Shown: positions 12,933 to 25,500 of the stretch, piece by piece
Layout: each line of letters begins with the position of its first letter
How positions within the stretch are numbered: position 1 is the first letter of the stretch
Assembly (NCBI RefSeq): GCF_040712315.1
Contig: NC_134017.1
Coordinates: 17,638,001-17,702,000, forward strand
Source of the DNA: Castanea sativa
Taxonomy: Eukaryota; Streptophyta; Magnoliopsida; Fagales; Fagaceae
DNA length: 64,000 nt
Direction: 5' to 3'
Position numbers and translations under genes: made by a program
Notes under the pieces: generated by a model
Databases searched by the model: none
What the model saw: only the letters and a program-made list of their open reading frames with translations
What the model was told of the DNA's origin: nothing

Positions 12933-13131
12933 ATCTCCCCTTTTGACTATTCCATGACAAAACACCCTATAACAGAGTCTAGACTTAACGTGAGTTTGGG
13001 AACAGTGGCAAAACTCACTCACACTTAATCTAGAAGCTGTGAAGCACTTGCACGAATACAACTGTATCCTAAAACACTCACACACAAACAAAACTTTCAT
13101 TAAGCTGATGAGAAGTTGAATACAAGGTACG
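12933..13131 (-). other. 3' end of C interior, polypurine tract and short non-coding segment
   Basis: The polypurine tract is 12933-12944. The remaining stretch has no reading frame that I trust and resumes at 14639 once solo LTR E and its duplication are removed. Confidence 0.7.
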
Positions 13132-13136
13132 TATAT

Positions 13137-14633
13137 TGATGTGCATTGATAATTGCTTAATTTTGCATATTTATATCATTGTTAGAAAGGATTATCATAC
13201 TTATTTTGAGGTAATTCATGTATTTTATATTTGGTTTTGGAATAATGGTGAATAATCAATTTTGTGTTTAATTGAATCTTATTGCGTGAATTTATCTTTT
13301 GTAGGAGAATGGAATTAAATAATTGGATTTGTGTAAATAAGAAAGCTAATGGACTTTACTTTTACAAGGGCCATGATGAAGTTAAGGAAGATCAACCCCA
13401 TTAAATTTAAGTCCAATTGGAGCAGGGAATCAAAGGAAATTTGCATCAAATCCAAGTTCAATTTGGATTAGGATTCCAGCCTGCATATCAGTTAGTATTT
13501 TTAGCATAATTTTTGGTTCAGATGTTCAATTGAGATGATTCAAGTTGGGCTGGAAAGTTAACTTAAAGGGATACAACTTTTTTTTTTTACCAAAAGTCCG
13601 AATTATAAATTTAAATTGGCCAAAATTGTCAGTTAAGTGAAGCCTAAAAATCTGGAATTTTCCCCAAACGGTAATTCAACTTGTAATAGGATTCCTTGAC
13701 CAATTTAAAGGCTCTTTAGGGCAAAATTCAAGGGAGGCCAGTGCTAGGGCTGGGGGCTGAACATAGAGAGTGCAGCTACTTCTTTGGTTTTCTTCCATGA
13801 CAGATAGTTTTATTTTATTTGTCTAGTTTAATGTTTAGTATTTTATTCTTGTGTTTTATTTTAATTACTATGAGTAGCTAAATTTATAATTAGGTTTGAG
13901 GATGAAACCTTGTTGAAGATTATTAGTAATATTTATGTGATTTGATTTTTCCCACAATAGTTGTTCTTTAATGATTTAAATTGTTCTTGCTTTATATCAA
14001 TTGACTAAGATGAGATTCTAGATTTGAGTTCAATCATGTTTTTCTCATGATTTAGGATTTGTCTTAATTAATTGAATGCTTGGTTTATTAATTCTTGATT
14101 ATAAAATTGGATATTGCTTGTGATTTATCTGTCAATGGATACAATTTATGATTTGACTTTTAGAATTGGATATATCTTGTGATTTGTTTGGCTATAGATA
14201 CAATTGATGATTTGATTTTATACTTAAGAAGCGAAGAAGAACATGCTTTTGATTTTTAAAATAAGGATTTTAATGAGAATATTTTCCATGATAACAAGAT
14301 TGATTTCTAGATTATTTTCCATATTTTAATGAGAATATTTTCCATATTTTCCATGCTGATATGACTTACAAGGCGGATTCTAAAACCTTAATTTCTTTCC
14401 CTTGATTGTTTACATCTTTTTATTACTTTATATCTTTTCTTAGTTTATCTATTTGCTTAGTTTATTTAATTTCAAAACAACCAATTTTTATTAAACTAGA
14501 TTAGGATTAATTTGGTTAAGATTTGGTTAATTTTCCTACATTCATTCAAGTCCCCGTGGGTTCGACCTCATTCTTGTCAAACTATACTTCGGTACGGTTC
14601 GTACACTTGCGAGTATTTTGAAATTTCACAACA
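13137..14633 (+). repeat. Solo LTR E, family not identified
   Basis: A 1,497 bp block starting TGATGTGCATTG and ending TTTCACAACA, flanked by TATAT at 13132-13136 and 14634-14638. It has TG...CA ends and no coding capacity. Near the right end is CCCGTGGGTTCGACCTC followed by TACTTCGGTACG, a phrase I associate with the 3' part of some plant LTRs, which suggests plus orientation. Because TATAT is a low-complexity duplication in AT-rich DNA, the boundary is somewhat less certain than for the other solo LTRs. Confidence 0.65.
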
Positions 14634-14638
14634 TATAT

Positions 14639-15161
14639 AAGCAAGTATAATGCGATCAAGGTAGACAACAAGATATAAGCAGTGAAACATAACTTAATCA
14701 TACAAGAACAGTCATTACGAAATGACTATAATGATCATTTAACTTGTAAACAATCATCCGGATACACAATGCAATTAAGTGCATAGCAAGAATCAATTGC
14801 ATGTCCAAAACACTCAACCAATGCAAAATACCAAAGTACTTGCATTAAGGATACATGATCCAACAAGGGCACAAGAATGTAGTACTCAAGATAAACTTGA
14901 AGTACACAAAAAAAAAAAAAATGCTACAAAGCAAAGATATAAACACAAAATACTGAAAATAAACTAAATTTAATTCAAAGTACTTAAACCTAAAAAAAAG
15001 CAACGTAAAAGAAAGAGTTCTAGACTATGGCATACGCAAAATTAAACACTAATAAAAAAAAAAAAACCAAAAGTCTGAATCTCTATGTATCTCCCCCTTA
15101 AAAAGTGCTACTCCCCCTCAAAATTTTCTCCCCCTTTTTGACCGGGATGGCCAAAGGAACT
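14639..15161 (-). other. Non-coding region downstream of the second ORF of C
   Basis: AT-rich, with purine-rich minus-strand runs (AAAAAGGGGGAG and TGAGGGGGAGTAG types) around 15095-15140 just past the ORF stop. The equivalent place in element B (53240-53340) also has AAAGGGGAG and GGGGGAG runs, so this appears to be a conserved feature of the two families. No gene seen. Confidence 0.55.
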
Positions 15162-16256
15162 AGTCTTTATCCTCCTCTAGTTTCCTTTGAATTTGATCCA
15201 ATTAGGTTTGGAGAGAAGTGAACTTTGTGTCGATGCGAATATGATGAGAGTGCATGATAGAGGTAAGTCCAGATAGCTTGGTGTTGATGTCTTGCATGGA
15301 TGACATAATGATGTCTAACTTCTCGTCTAGAGCATGAGAGCTAGAGCTTGAATTGGCCTGAGGATTAGTATTCTCTTGCTTGGTTGCCTTCCGAGTGTGA
15401 CTGATGCTGGCATTGAGAGACCGTGTGCTGATTGGAGTAGGTCGTGGGAATGGTCTCTCATCTTCCAATGGATGAACACCTTTTAACTTTAGAATTTTTG
15501 AGATAAGGCAGCTAAAGGGAAGGCAATTCCTTGAAGCAGTCCTCTCAGTAGTTTTGCGAAGCATGTGAAAGATATGTGAGCAAATGTCAATCTCTTCATC
15601 ATGGACCAGGTCATGAAGAAATAAAGCTCAACCGAGATTCATGTACCTGGTACTTGAGAGCGGATAGAGGTTATGGAACATGATTGATGTGAGCAGCCTC
15701 AATTCAAGGGATAATGATGCAACACTTACCACTTTGCCAGTGGAAGAGAATTCCAAATCCTTTCCTAGAGTTTCTCGAAGAAAATCCAGCTTGGGATCTA
15801 ACTCATCGTACACCGGTGGCTTTGGAAACATAGGCCGGTTGATATGTAGAATGTTAGCAAGGTAAGTGGGTGTTATTATGAAATACTTTCCTCTAACCCA
15901 ACATTTTAGCTCATCTCTCTTAGCAATGGCATTTGAATAGAATTCCTTCACCATACTCTCATATGGTTCAACAAAACCTGACAGAAGGAAATTCCAATCC
16001 TTGGTAGCAAACCATTTTGGAATGCTAGTATCAAGAAGAGAGGCTTGATCCACTACTCTCTCAATCAACAGGGGGCATCTTTAAAGTATTTCTCTTAATT
16101 TTGAGCTGCAGCATATGACCTAAACTTGTCAACATCATAAAGCCCTATAGAAGATCTGGTCCTTTTTGGCATCGGGGTAAAACTATCAAGGTCTATCACT
16201 AGTTCTTTTCCTTTGTTGCTTCCTCCTTTTATAGCTGATTTCTTGAAAGGTGACAT
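15162..16256 (-). pseudogene. Second ORF of C: plant transposon protein domain (PF20167-like)
   Basis: Starting at ATG 16256 (MSPFKKSAIKGG), the frame runs about 365 codons with stops near 16096 and 15628 and then ends at 15162. The N-terminal 60 residues are basic. The middle (15628-16068) reads IPKWFATKDWNF, VKEFYSNAI and WVRGKYFIITP, the arrangement I recall for the domain named putative plant transposon protein. The C-terminus is serine-rich and then a probable coiled coil (15202-15330, MQDINTKLSGL). The biochemical function of this domain is unknown to me. Its counterpart in element B at 52040-53219 has the same position and domain, so it is a conserved part of these elements rather than a captured fragment. 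It is not pol or a typical env. Confidence 0.7.
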
Positions 16257-17281
16257 CTGTAAAACCAAACAAAGAGCACAAAAGGAAAAGAAAAAAAAAG
16301 CACAAAACAGACCACAATGACTTGATTAGATTCAAGTTAGTCCAAAAACAGAGTATAATAAACTCAAAGCAACATGTTATAAGAAATAAAAGATGTAAAC
16401 ATGAACGCAATGTAGAAAAAAAAATGACTGTGCATGTGTGTGCATGTTCTGACGCATGTGAATGCGGTAGGTGGTGCATAGTGTGTGCCTTGGTGATGCA
16501 TGGCGTGGCATTGTGAGGCACAAAATGGGAAAAGTGTGTAAAACACGTGCCCAATGGTTAAAACATGTCAAGCATGTTTAATCAAGGGTAAACCCAAAGA
16601 TTGGAACTCATTTAAGTCCAAGATAGCACAAAAATGTCAATTGGACATTTTGTCAAACACCTAACATGCAATCGAGGTCTATATGAATGAACAATGCATG
16701 AACACAAAGAAATCTACCTAAATACATGCTTAAAATGCCATAAGGGGCCAACACAAACACAAACATAGCAAATGGGACTCAGCCTAATAAAAAATTTTGA
16801 AGAAATTTGCACAAAAATTAGAATCCCAACCCATTTTCGAAAATCCCCAAATTTTTAAAACCCTAAGAAAAAAACTGCAGAAATTTAAGACAAAAGTGAA
16901 AAAAAAATGTTTAGATAAACATACCTTGAAGTGATTTTGCAGTGATTTTTGCTTGAAAGAGATGGAGTTTTAGTGAAAAAGAGTTTTGGGTTGAGAGGGG
17001 TTCGAGAGACAAAGTAAGGGAAATGAAAATATTTGAAAAAGATGTCACATCTGCTACGTAAAAACTGAAAACACGCGTTTTTCGATGGTTAGAAAGTCGT
17101 GAGATTAGTCGCGAGACACATAGAAGCTTTCGCGAGAAGCTTTCAGTAACGACTAGTAGCGATACACTCGTGAAAGTTTTTATGTAAAGTTGAAAAATTC
17201 CAGATCTTGTCTAAAACCATTTCGCGAGTAGTGTTTAGTCACGAAATACTAGCGAGACAGTAGCAAGACTCTCTGGATGAA
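16257..17281 (-). other. Spacer of C upstream of the second ORF, with TCGCGAG repeats
   Basis: No supported gene: short open frames here are low-complexity Lys/Asn or Phe/Cys-rich peptides. From about 17080 to 17270 there are several versions of GTCGCGAGACA / TTCGCGAGAAG / CACGAAATAC, the same CG-containing motif that is clustered in the LTRs of C. Confidence 0.6.
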
Positions 17282-17286
17282 AATGT

Positions 17287-18311
17287 CGATAGGCCAAAAA
17301 TGAATTGACCCCTTATGATGGATTAATTGATTAATTAGCCAAGTTTATTAATTAATCAAATTAACATGCAAACGCGTGATAGCATAAACATATCACCAAT
17401 TAAACTAAGTATGCAGGGGAAATTAAATGACACAGTGATTTGTTTACGAATGGGGAAAACCTACACGGCAAAAACCCCACCGAGTGATTTTAAGGTCACC
17501 ACTCCCGAAGCTCCACTATTATCACAACAAGCGGTTACAAGTAAAGGAATCTCAAGTACCTTACCAACCTACAGTTGAACCCTTACCCCAATACCCAATT
17601 GGACTTGTTCTGTAGTGACGATTTCTCCTTTCAATGCACGGCTCCTAAGTACGTGACTAACCAATTGCGCGGATCCCAATACGCGACTTCAATCACCAAC
17701 TAGAGAAGATTTGTTGGCTACAAAGTTCTTCAATTCATCCATACGATGAAGATTAAGAAGATGCTTGGTTACAAAACCCAACGGTGTAAAGACACAGCAA
17801 CTTCTTCACAAGAGAGATGAACTGGGGTAAGAACTTCGTCTCAAGTTACAATTTGCATGAACAAGGATTTCTCAATGCTTGTGCAACATGCCACACTTTG
17901 ACGGCCCTTAGAATAATCATTTTATATGTCTAGGGTTAGGAGAAAAGAAGACCCAAAGACACATCCACGGATTAGAATTAAAACAGAACTTAGAATCTAT
18001 TTTTCTTAAATCTCGACAACTACAGGTGTCGAGGTGCTGTCGAGCCTCGGGGCTGAAACAGCTTCTTAAAGCTCGATAGATGCAGCTGTTGAGCTAGCTG
18101 TCGAGCTTTAATGAAGAGCACTTCTTAGCTTGTTTCTTGGACAGACTTTCATGGCTTTAACACTTGATCTTGAAACATTGTTTCTTGAAGTATTAACCAC
18201 ATCCTAAATCTACCCAATTATAAGTAAAGTGCGTTTTGACAAAAGATTAGCCAATTACATAAATAATGAATGACATATGTTCTAAACAAGTAAAACACAT
18301 ATGTCCTAACA
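17287..18311 (-). repeat. Solo LTR of family B
   Basis: 1,025 bp matching, in reverse orientation, both LTRs of element B (47740-48759 and 53673-54696) from end to end. Flanked by AATGT at 17282-17286 and 18312-18316, a perfect 5-bp duplication. The left terminal base pair has changed (CG instead of TG). The CTCGACA-type repeats of family B are visible at 18005-18110. Confidence 0.92.
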
Positions 18312-18316
18312 AATGT

Positions 18317-19434
18317 GAATGTTTTAATTTCCCTTAACCATTTTTCGTGGGTAGCTCTAAGTCGCGAGATACTCGTGAAAATGCCTTTGAACCAGTTTTT
18401 GAAGAAAACACAAAAATGCATTTTGAAACAAAAACCTTAAAGCACAAAAGTATAAAAACACTTTAAAAAACAAATAAAAATACTCAAAAATCTTTTTGGT
18501 TTTGATTGACAAGCACTTGAGTATACACATCACATTTGATCTTGTACAATCACACAAATGAAATAAGCATCCATTGAACAAAGTCTTGTGTGTTGTGTGT
18601 GAGTATCAAATGTGGAATAGTCCTTAGTCTAGAGTGAAGCTTCAATGATCAATTCAATCAAGTCATACACAACTAGTACTAAATCAAGTGGAGTATCTCA
18701 ATTATAGAAATCAACATATATGATCTCCCACAAGAATAATTACATGCCTTTGAAGCTTTTCATTTGGCTCCATTACAAAACATAACATATGATCATTTTT
18801 GAACAAAGTACATCTCATGTTGAGATCGATGCCTGAACTTTTGATATTCCAACATTGTAAAAGAATAAGCCTTTGGTTTTTTATGGTACCATACATTTCA
18901 ATACAAGTCGCTTTCCCTTTTTCCTAGTCAAATACTAGTATGTGCGACGGCTTTTGCAGCTCAATATCTCTTTTTGAGATTTGACATTTGATGAGCTCTT
19001 TAAGCAATAAACATAAAAACGTGAGAAAAGATATAAGCACAAGTCTATGCATGTATCAAGACCAACAAGACTATTGACTAATCATTCATGACATGCTTGA
19101 AGATTGATTTACAACAATCACACATAGATTTTAAGATTTGTCCCACAAAGATAAATGTGCATACAAAACAAGCTAAGCTCATAAATGCACTACACCATTA
19201 GTACGAATGTACTAGGCCAAACTCACATGTGATATACACAACACAAGCGATCAAACTTTTTGAAGATTTTTCAAATTTTTATGAGTTTTTGAATTTTTCA
19301 ACACAGTTAAAACATAACATGAAAAGTAAGATCAATAAAGATAAAAACAAAAACAACTAGCAAAAGAAACATGCCACGAAACAGAAGCAGTGACACAAGA
19401 AGATATTGCATGACATGATGCATGAACCTATGAC
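18317..19434 (-). other. Spacer of C between gag and second ORF
   Basis: About 1.1 kb without a supported gene. In autonomous copia elements pol follows gag; here no RT, integrase, protease or RNase H motif appears on either strand. A GTCGCGAGATAC motif is at about 18361. Confidence 0.65.
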
Positions 19435-20302
19435 CTACACCTTGAAAGAATTATAACATGGATATAGGAGATAAATCATGCATGGGTAACCTTCTTCACC
19501 CACACTTTTCGAGTGTTCCGGGGTGAGAGCCTTGGATGGAGGTGCACGACCAACATAGCTTCCCAATCTCGGAGTGAAGCTAGCAAGGCATAAAGAGATT
19601 TTTTTTAGCATTTCCAATACGTCTCCAATGAGATGTCCTTCATTTTCTCCCTGGGGTTGATTTCCCTTTGGTTTCTTCTTTGAACTTTCTTGGCCACATA
19701 TCGAATCAACTTTCTTGAGTGCATGTAGCTTGAAATAGTTAGGTCTTGTATGCCCTTGAACGCCACAATGATGACACACATGCTTCACTTGAGGCCCTTT
19801 CTGATTTTTGGGTAATGACTTCCCTTTAAATTTTGATCTACCATCACTGGTTCTTTTCTCAGCAGTTGGGGTCTTAGTCTTAGTTATCACTTCTTTAAGT
19901 TTCTCAATACTCTTGGCTGATACGAACCTTACTTCCTTCTTCAGTTCGCTGCTGGAGCTTCCTTCTTCTGTATAGCCCAAACCGGTCTTTGTCATGTGAA
20001 GATTTTTGTGATTACAACACACTGTCAAGTTTCTTGGTGGAGATACACTCAACCTTGACATTGGGTTAGATTATTTCAAACTCTAGAAACTTGATCTTAG
20101 AGTAAGCTTCAACTAGCTTTCCCTTGAGTCCTTCAACTTCACATTTTGCCTTCTTGAGTTACACAAGAGTACACTTATGCTCTTCTTCAATTTTCTTCAT
20201 CTTTGTTACAGCATGATTTGCAACCTTGGCATATTTTCCACAATCTTCTAGCTAAGAATCGTATGCTTCTTGAAGATTGCTCTCTTCTTCAGTTTGGCAT
20301 AT
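19435..20302 (-). pseudogene. Gag of C, C-terminal part with second zinc knuckle
   Basis: On the minus strand, entering from the gypsy insertion at 20302, the frame reads through a coiled-coil-like stretch (YAKVANHAVTKMKKIEEEHK, with two stops), then the 19435-20061 frame. That frame has GLGYTEEGSSSS, a Lys-rich linker and the CCHC-type knuckle CHHCGVQGHTRPNY, whose last Cys has become Tyr, then a Lys-rich tail. Order and spacing match element B (49423-50250), including the CHHCGIAGHTRPNC knuckle. The remaining gag lies across the gypsy at 30403-31174 and across A-inner at 39363-39683. Confidence 0.8.
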
Positions 20303-20307
20303 ATCTT

Positions 20308-20901
20308 TGATGAGGAATGAAGAAAAAGTTACTCCAGATCGTCCATGGTCATCCACATCAGCAGCCGTCCAGAAGAAAGCACTAAGACGAGGCTAATGCC
20401 CATGGTCGTCCATGGATGAAAACAAACCCGCATCACTCGTCCAAGGAAGGCGCCCATCCCCGTCCTGAAGGGATTCATCCATAAGAGGACCCCTGGACGA
20501 GACTTTTACACTTAGGAATTACTAAGTACACTTCACCACTCCGCAACATATGCATAACTTCCGGTGACTGTTGTATGAGAAAATATAACTCCTAAACGGT
20601 TGTGGGAGTTATCCTTGAACCCTCAGACCTCCTCAAATCCAGGGAAGGTTACAATTCCAATAACAATTCCTAGGACACTAAATAAACACCCATTCAGACT
20701 AGAAAAAGGTACATTTTTACTTCTCCCAAAAATTTAGAATTCCAAAAATATAGAGAGAAAACTAACTTTGCCATCGAAGGGTTCTTGGCTGGCAATCCCG
20801 GTCACCTTTGATCGCTTTTCTTTCTTTTTCAGGCCGTTGAGAGAGCAAGTGGTCCTTTCAAGTTCGAAGCATTCAGCCTACTGATTTTCTTTGCATCATT
20901 A
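20308..20901 (+). repeat. 5' LTR of the gypsy element
   Basis: Starts TGATGAGGAATG and ends CATCATTA, where the 3' LTR has CATCATCA, so the terminal CA has become TA. The position equivalent to the TATA box of the 3' LTR (CTATATAAAC) reads CTAAATAAAC here, around 20684, so the upstream promoter is probably weakened. Confidence 0.93.
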
Positions 20902-20919
20902 GTTGGCGCCGTCTGTGGG
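20902..20919 (+). other. Primer binding site of the gypsy element
   Basis: TTGGCGCCGTCTGTGGGA directly follows the 5' LTR. TGGCGCCGTCTGTGGG is a PBS form common in plant gypsy elements. The primer tRNA is uncertain; tRNA-Asp is possible from the TGGCGCC start. Confidence 0.8.
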
Positions 20920-20999
20920 AACAACTCTATTCACTGTTCCTTTTGTTCGACTATCTGTTTTTATTGTCAACGATTAGCCTTTCCCATACAAAAGGCTGA

Positions 21000-22500
21000 A
21001 TGGTTCGAACAAGATCAGGGGCTACCAGCCCAGGCCACTAGGAGAGTAGGGATGCTTCTAGTAATCCCCTTCGCGACTGCAACTGCCTTCTATTCAACAT
21101 ATACAATCCATGGTTGTCGCTATGGAAGAACTGACCCGTCAGAATCTGGAGTTGAATAAGGAGATCAACCTCAGGAGGAAGCACCAAGATGGGTACACAG
21201 AAGGATAAGCCTAGAGTCAGGAAGGTGGAGGAGAAAATGTCGAGTCTAAAAATCAGACAAGGGGTACCGCTTTAAGAAGAGTGCCACACTTGGAAAGAGA
21301 GATGGACCAGATGAGAAAAGCCATGGATGAGATGAGGGAGAACATGAGGCGGGCAAACCCAGTGGATGATTTGGTTCACTGAACGGACTCCCCTTTCACA
21401 GCTTCCATCAACAGTCATCCCCTACCTCTGAAATTCAAAATGCCTTCCTTGGATTCGTATGATGGAAATCGTGACCCGTGTAACCACATTCCTACTTTCA
21501 AGACGACCATGCACCTTCAAGGGGTCTTGGACAAGATTATGTCCAGAGCTTTCCTTACCACACTTAAGGGACCAGCACGGGTGTGGTTTAGTAAAATACC
21601 TCTGAACTCAATGGGATCGTTTGAAGAGTTGAGTAAGTTGTTTGTCAATAACTTCATTGGAGGGCAACGCCACAAGCATTCCTCTTCTAGTTTGCTGACT
21701 ATAGAGTAAGGAGAAAATGAGAGTTTGTGGTCTTTCATCACTCGATTTAATAGGGAAGCCTTGACAGTAGATGAAATGGATGACAAGTTATAGTTGGCCG
21801 CCTTCCATAATGGGGTCAATTCTGACTTGTTCATCCATAAGCTCTACGAGCAGGAACCACAGACTATGGCCGAACTCATCCATTCGGCCTAGAATTTCAT
21901 GAATGCTAAGGACGCTATCATAGCGAAGAAGAGAAAGAGAGTAGAGCACTCAGAAGTAGGCCACCAGCGTTACTCAGATCAGGGACCTCATCCAAAGAAG
22001 GCTCGGGTAGATGAGAGAAAAGACAAAGATGGTAAGAAGGCAAGTTTCTCAGCGAGAAATCAGCAATACACGCCCCTGACTATGCCACTAGAGCAGGTTC
22101 TTATGTAGATCAAGGATGATCCGTCCTTGAAGTGGCTAGATAAGATGAAAGGAGATCCTAACAAGCGCAATAAGAGCAAGTACTACCGCTTTCATAGAGA
22201 CCACGGGCATGACACGAACGAGTGCTTTGATTTGAAGCAGTAGATAGAGAATCTTATTAGACAAAGAAAGCTAAGGAACTTCCTTGGACGAGACCAGAGA
22301 GATGATAAACTGAAAGCTAAGGTGGAAGAGTCATCCCAAGCCCCACTAGGAGAGATAAGAGTAATTATAGGAGGAAACTCGACAGCGTAGTCATCTAAGT
22401 CGAGGAAGACATACCTAAAGGTGGTGCAGAACATCCATCTGTCTGGACGACCTCCTAAGGCGAGGGAAGTGGACGAGTAGGCCGTTACATTCACGGACGA
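21000..22500 (+). pseudogene. Gypsy gag, inactivated
   Basis: Begins at MVRTRSGAT (21000). Recognisable parts are the REMDQMRKAMDEM coiled stretch (about 21290), the retrotransposon gag core with DGNRDPCNHI, LTTLKGPARVWF and SFEELSKLFVNNFIGG (21440-21700), and a C-terminal zinc-binding block YYRFHRDHGHDTNECFDLK (22180-22245), where the first Cys of the usual YCRFH has changed to Tyr. At least seven stops interrupt the frame, mostly TAG where related gags have Gln. One or more shifts occur before 21300. The gag would form the particle, but this copy cannot encode it. Confidence 0.85.
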
Positions 22501-25500
22501 GGAAGTAGGATGACTTCACCACCCACACGATGACGTGATAGTCATCATCCTACTTATTGATGACTATATGACCAGGAGGGTGTTGATAGACAATGGCAGT
22601 TCTGCGAACATTCTATATTACCCCGCCTTCTAGCAAATGAGGCTAAGACGAGATCAGCTTCGACTAGTGAATTCACCATTGGTAGGATTCGGAGGAATGA
22701 AGGTGCAACCAATGGGCACCATCACATTACCAGTGATCGTTGGAACATATCCACAGCAGATAACCAAGGAGGTAAATTTCCTTGTTGTTGACTGTGCATC
22801 ATCATATAATGTAATTATTGGAAGACCAACTCTGAATAGTTGGAAGGCGGTAACCTTTACCTACCACTTGTCCATTAAATTCCTGACCGAGCACGGAATG
22901 GGCCAAGTACAAAGAGATCAATTGGCCGCCAGAGAATGCTACTTAGCCATGCTGGCGATGGATGAGCATATATAGGCAATGAGTACAGACAGGAGAAGGA
23001 TCGCAGCGGAACCCACTGAAGTGTTAGAGGACGTTCCTTTGGACGAGAACTAGCTTGAGAAGTTCACTAGAATTGGGGCGAGCATGGAAGAAGAGGCAAA
23101 GCATGCTTTGGTCTAGTTTTTGAAGAAAAGCCTCGATGTATTTGCATGGAGTCATGAAGACATGCCTGGCATTGATCCAAGTGTTATTACTCACAACCTA
23201 AACGTGTGTCCCTATTCAAAACTAGTGAGTCAGAAGAAAAGGGTTTTCGCTCCTGAGCGAGATAATGCCATCAAGGAAGAAGTACAGAAGTTGGTTGTCG
23301 CGGAGTTTATCCGAGAAGTTTATTATCCAGATTGGTTGGTGAACATGGTCATGGTAAAGAAAGCTAATGGCAAGTGGCGAATTTGCGTGGACTTCACTAA
23401 TTTAAACAAAGCTTGCCCCAAGGATAGTTACCCATTGCCACGCATTGACCAGCTGGTGGACTCGACGGTAGGTCATAGGGTTCTGAGCTTCATGGACGCC
23501 TTCTTAGCTTACAACCAGATAAAGATGGATAAAGCAGATCAAGAAAAGACCTCATTCATTACAAGCCAAGGGTTGTATTACTACAAAGTAATGCCCTTTG
23601 GTTTGAAAAACACAGGGGTGACCTACCAAAGACTGGTTAACCACATGTTCCGTCCTCAAATCAGGAGAAATGTGGAGGTTTATGTAGATGACATGCTAAT
23701 GAAGAGCCAGGACGAGGCCAATCATCTGGCCGACCTTCAAGAGACTTTTGATACACTGCGGCGGCACAACATGAAATTAAATCCAAGCAAGTGTGCTTTC
23801 GGAGTTTCATTAGGGAAGTTTTGGGATTCATGGTTTTGCACAGAGGAATTGAAGCAAATCTGGACAAAATCCAGGCGATACTGAATATGGAACCACCAAA
23901 AAATATCAAGGAAGTCCAGTCTCCTATCGGACGAGTCGCCGCCCTTAACAGGTTTGTGTTGAAAGCCACTGACAAGTGTTTGCCATTCTTTAAAGTCCCT
24001 AGGAAGGCATTTGAGTGGACAGACGAGTGTCAAAAGGCCTTCCAAGACTTGAAGACATATCTTATGACAGCGTCGCTACTGAGTCCATCTATACCTGGAG
24101 AAGAGCTGTATTTGTACTTGGCGGTGTCCCCACACGCAGTAAGCTCGACGCTAGTTAGAGAAGAGGGGAGAATCCAAAAACTGATTTATTACACAAGCCG
24201 TGCAATGAGAGGAGCAGAAGGTCGATACCCGATGATGGAAAAGCTAGCCTTTGCCTTGATTACGGCTTCCAGGACGCTAAGGCATTATTTCCAAGCTCAT
24301 ATTATCAACGTCCTAACAGATCACCCCATAAAGAAGGCAATGAACAAGTTGGAAGCTGCTGGATGACTAATACAGTAGGCTGTTGAACTTAGTGAGTTTG
24401 ATATCAGATACCTTCCAAGGTGTGATAAAGGTCCAGACATTAGTAGATTTCATCGCAGAGTTCACCCCCAGCCAGGATGAGCTGGACAAAGACGAAGGAG
24501 TTGAAAGGTGGGTCATTAATGTAGATAGATCGTCCACACTATATGTAGGAGGGATTGGAGTCATACTAAAGTCCCCAGAGGGTGACAAGCTGGAGTACGC
24601 GGCCTGTCTACAGTAGCAAACCACCACCAACGAGGCTGAGTATGAAGCTCTACTCAAAGGATTGGAATTGGCTAAGTCCTTAAGGGTAGAGTCAATAACA
24701 GTTAAAGGAGATTCTCAGCTAGTCATCAACCAAGTAAATGGAATGTGTGATACTAAGGAAGATCGGATGAAGAAATACCTTAACAAAGTGAAACGACTCG
24801 CATGAAAGTTTTCAGCAATAAGTTTTGTTCAACTCCCCAAGGAGGAAAATATGGAAGCAGATGCCTTGGCAAAAGTAGCTTTGGCAGGAGGAGTTACGGA
24901 CGAGTGCGACTACATCCAATATATGCCAAGCATAGACTTTCTGAACATACATCAGATAGGTGGGGAAGAAAATTGGATAAGTCCAATAGTAATTTCTCTT
25001 AAAGATGGAAGGCTTCCAGAAGACAAAGATGAAGCTAGGAAGTTGAAGGTCAGGGTAGCTAAATACATCCTTATAAATGAAGTGCTGTACAAGCAAGGAT
25101 TTTCCCAACCTTACTTAAGGTGCTTGGCTCCTGATGAGTCAAACTATGTTTTGAGGGAAGTTCATGAGGGAGCATGTGGAAATCATTCATGAGCAAGATC
25201 ACTAGTCCATGTAGGCTACTATTGACCTACAATGCAGGCAGATGCTAAGACCTATGTCAAGGTCTGTGATCAGTGTCAATGCTATAGCAATGTCCCTAGA
25301 CAACTGTTGGAGTACCAGACCCCAATGATGGCCCCATGACCCTTTGTACAGTGGGGACTGGATATCCTAGGTCCCTTCCCCATGGGAACCAGACAAATGA
25401 AGTTTTTGGTAGTAGGGATTGATTACTTTACCAAATGGGTAGAGGCCGAACCTCTTGCAACAATCACTCAACAAAATGTTAAAAATTGTGCATGGAAGAA

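Noticed and set aside
14550..14610. GTGGGTTCGACC resembles the B box of a tRNA gene
   Set aside because: No acceptor stem, A box or cloverleaf can be drawn; it is within the 3' part of solo LTR E.
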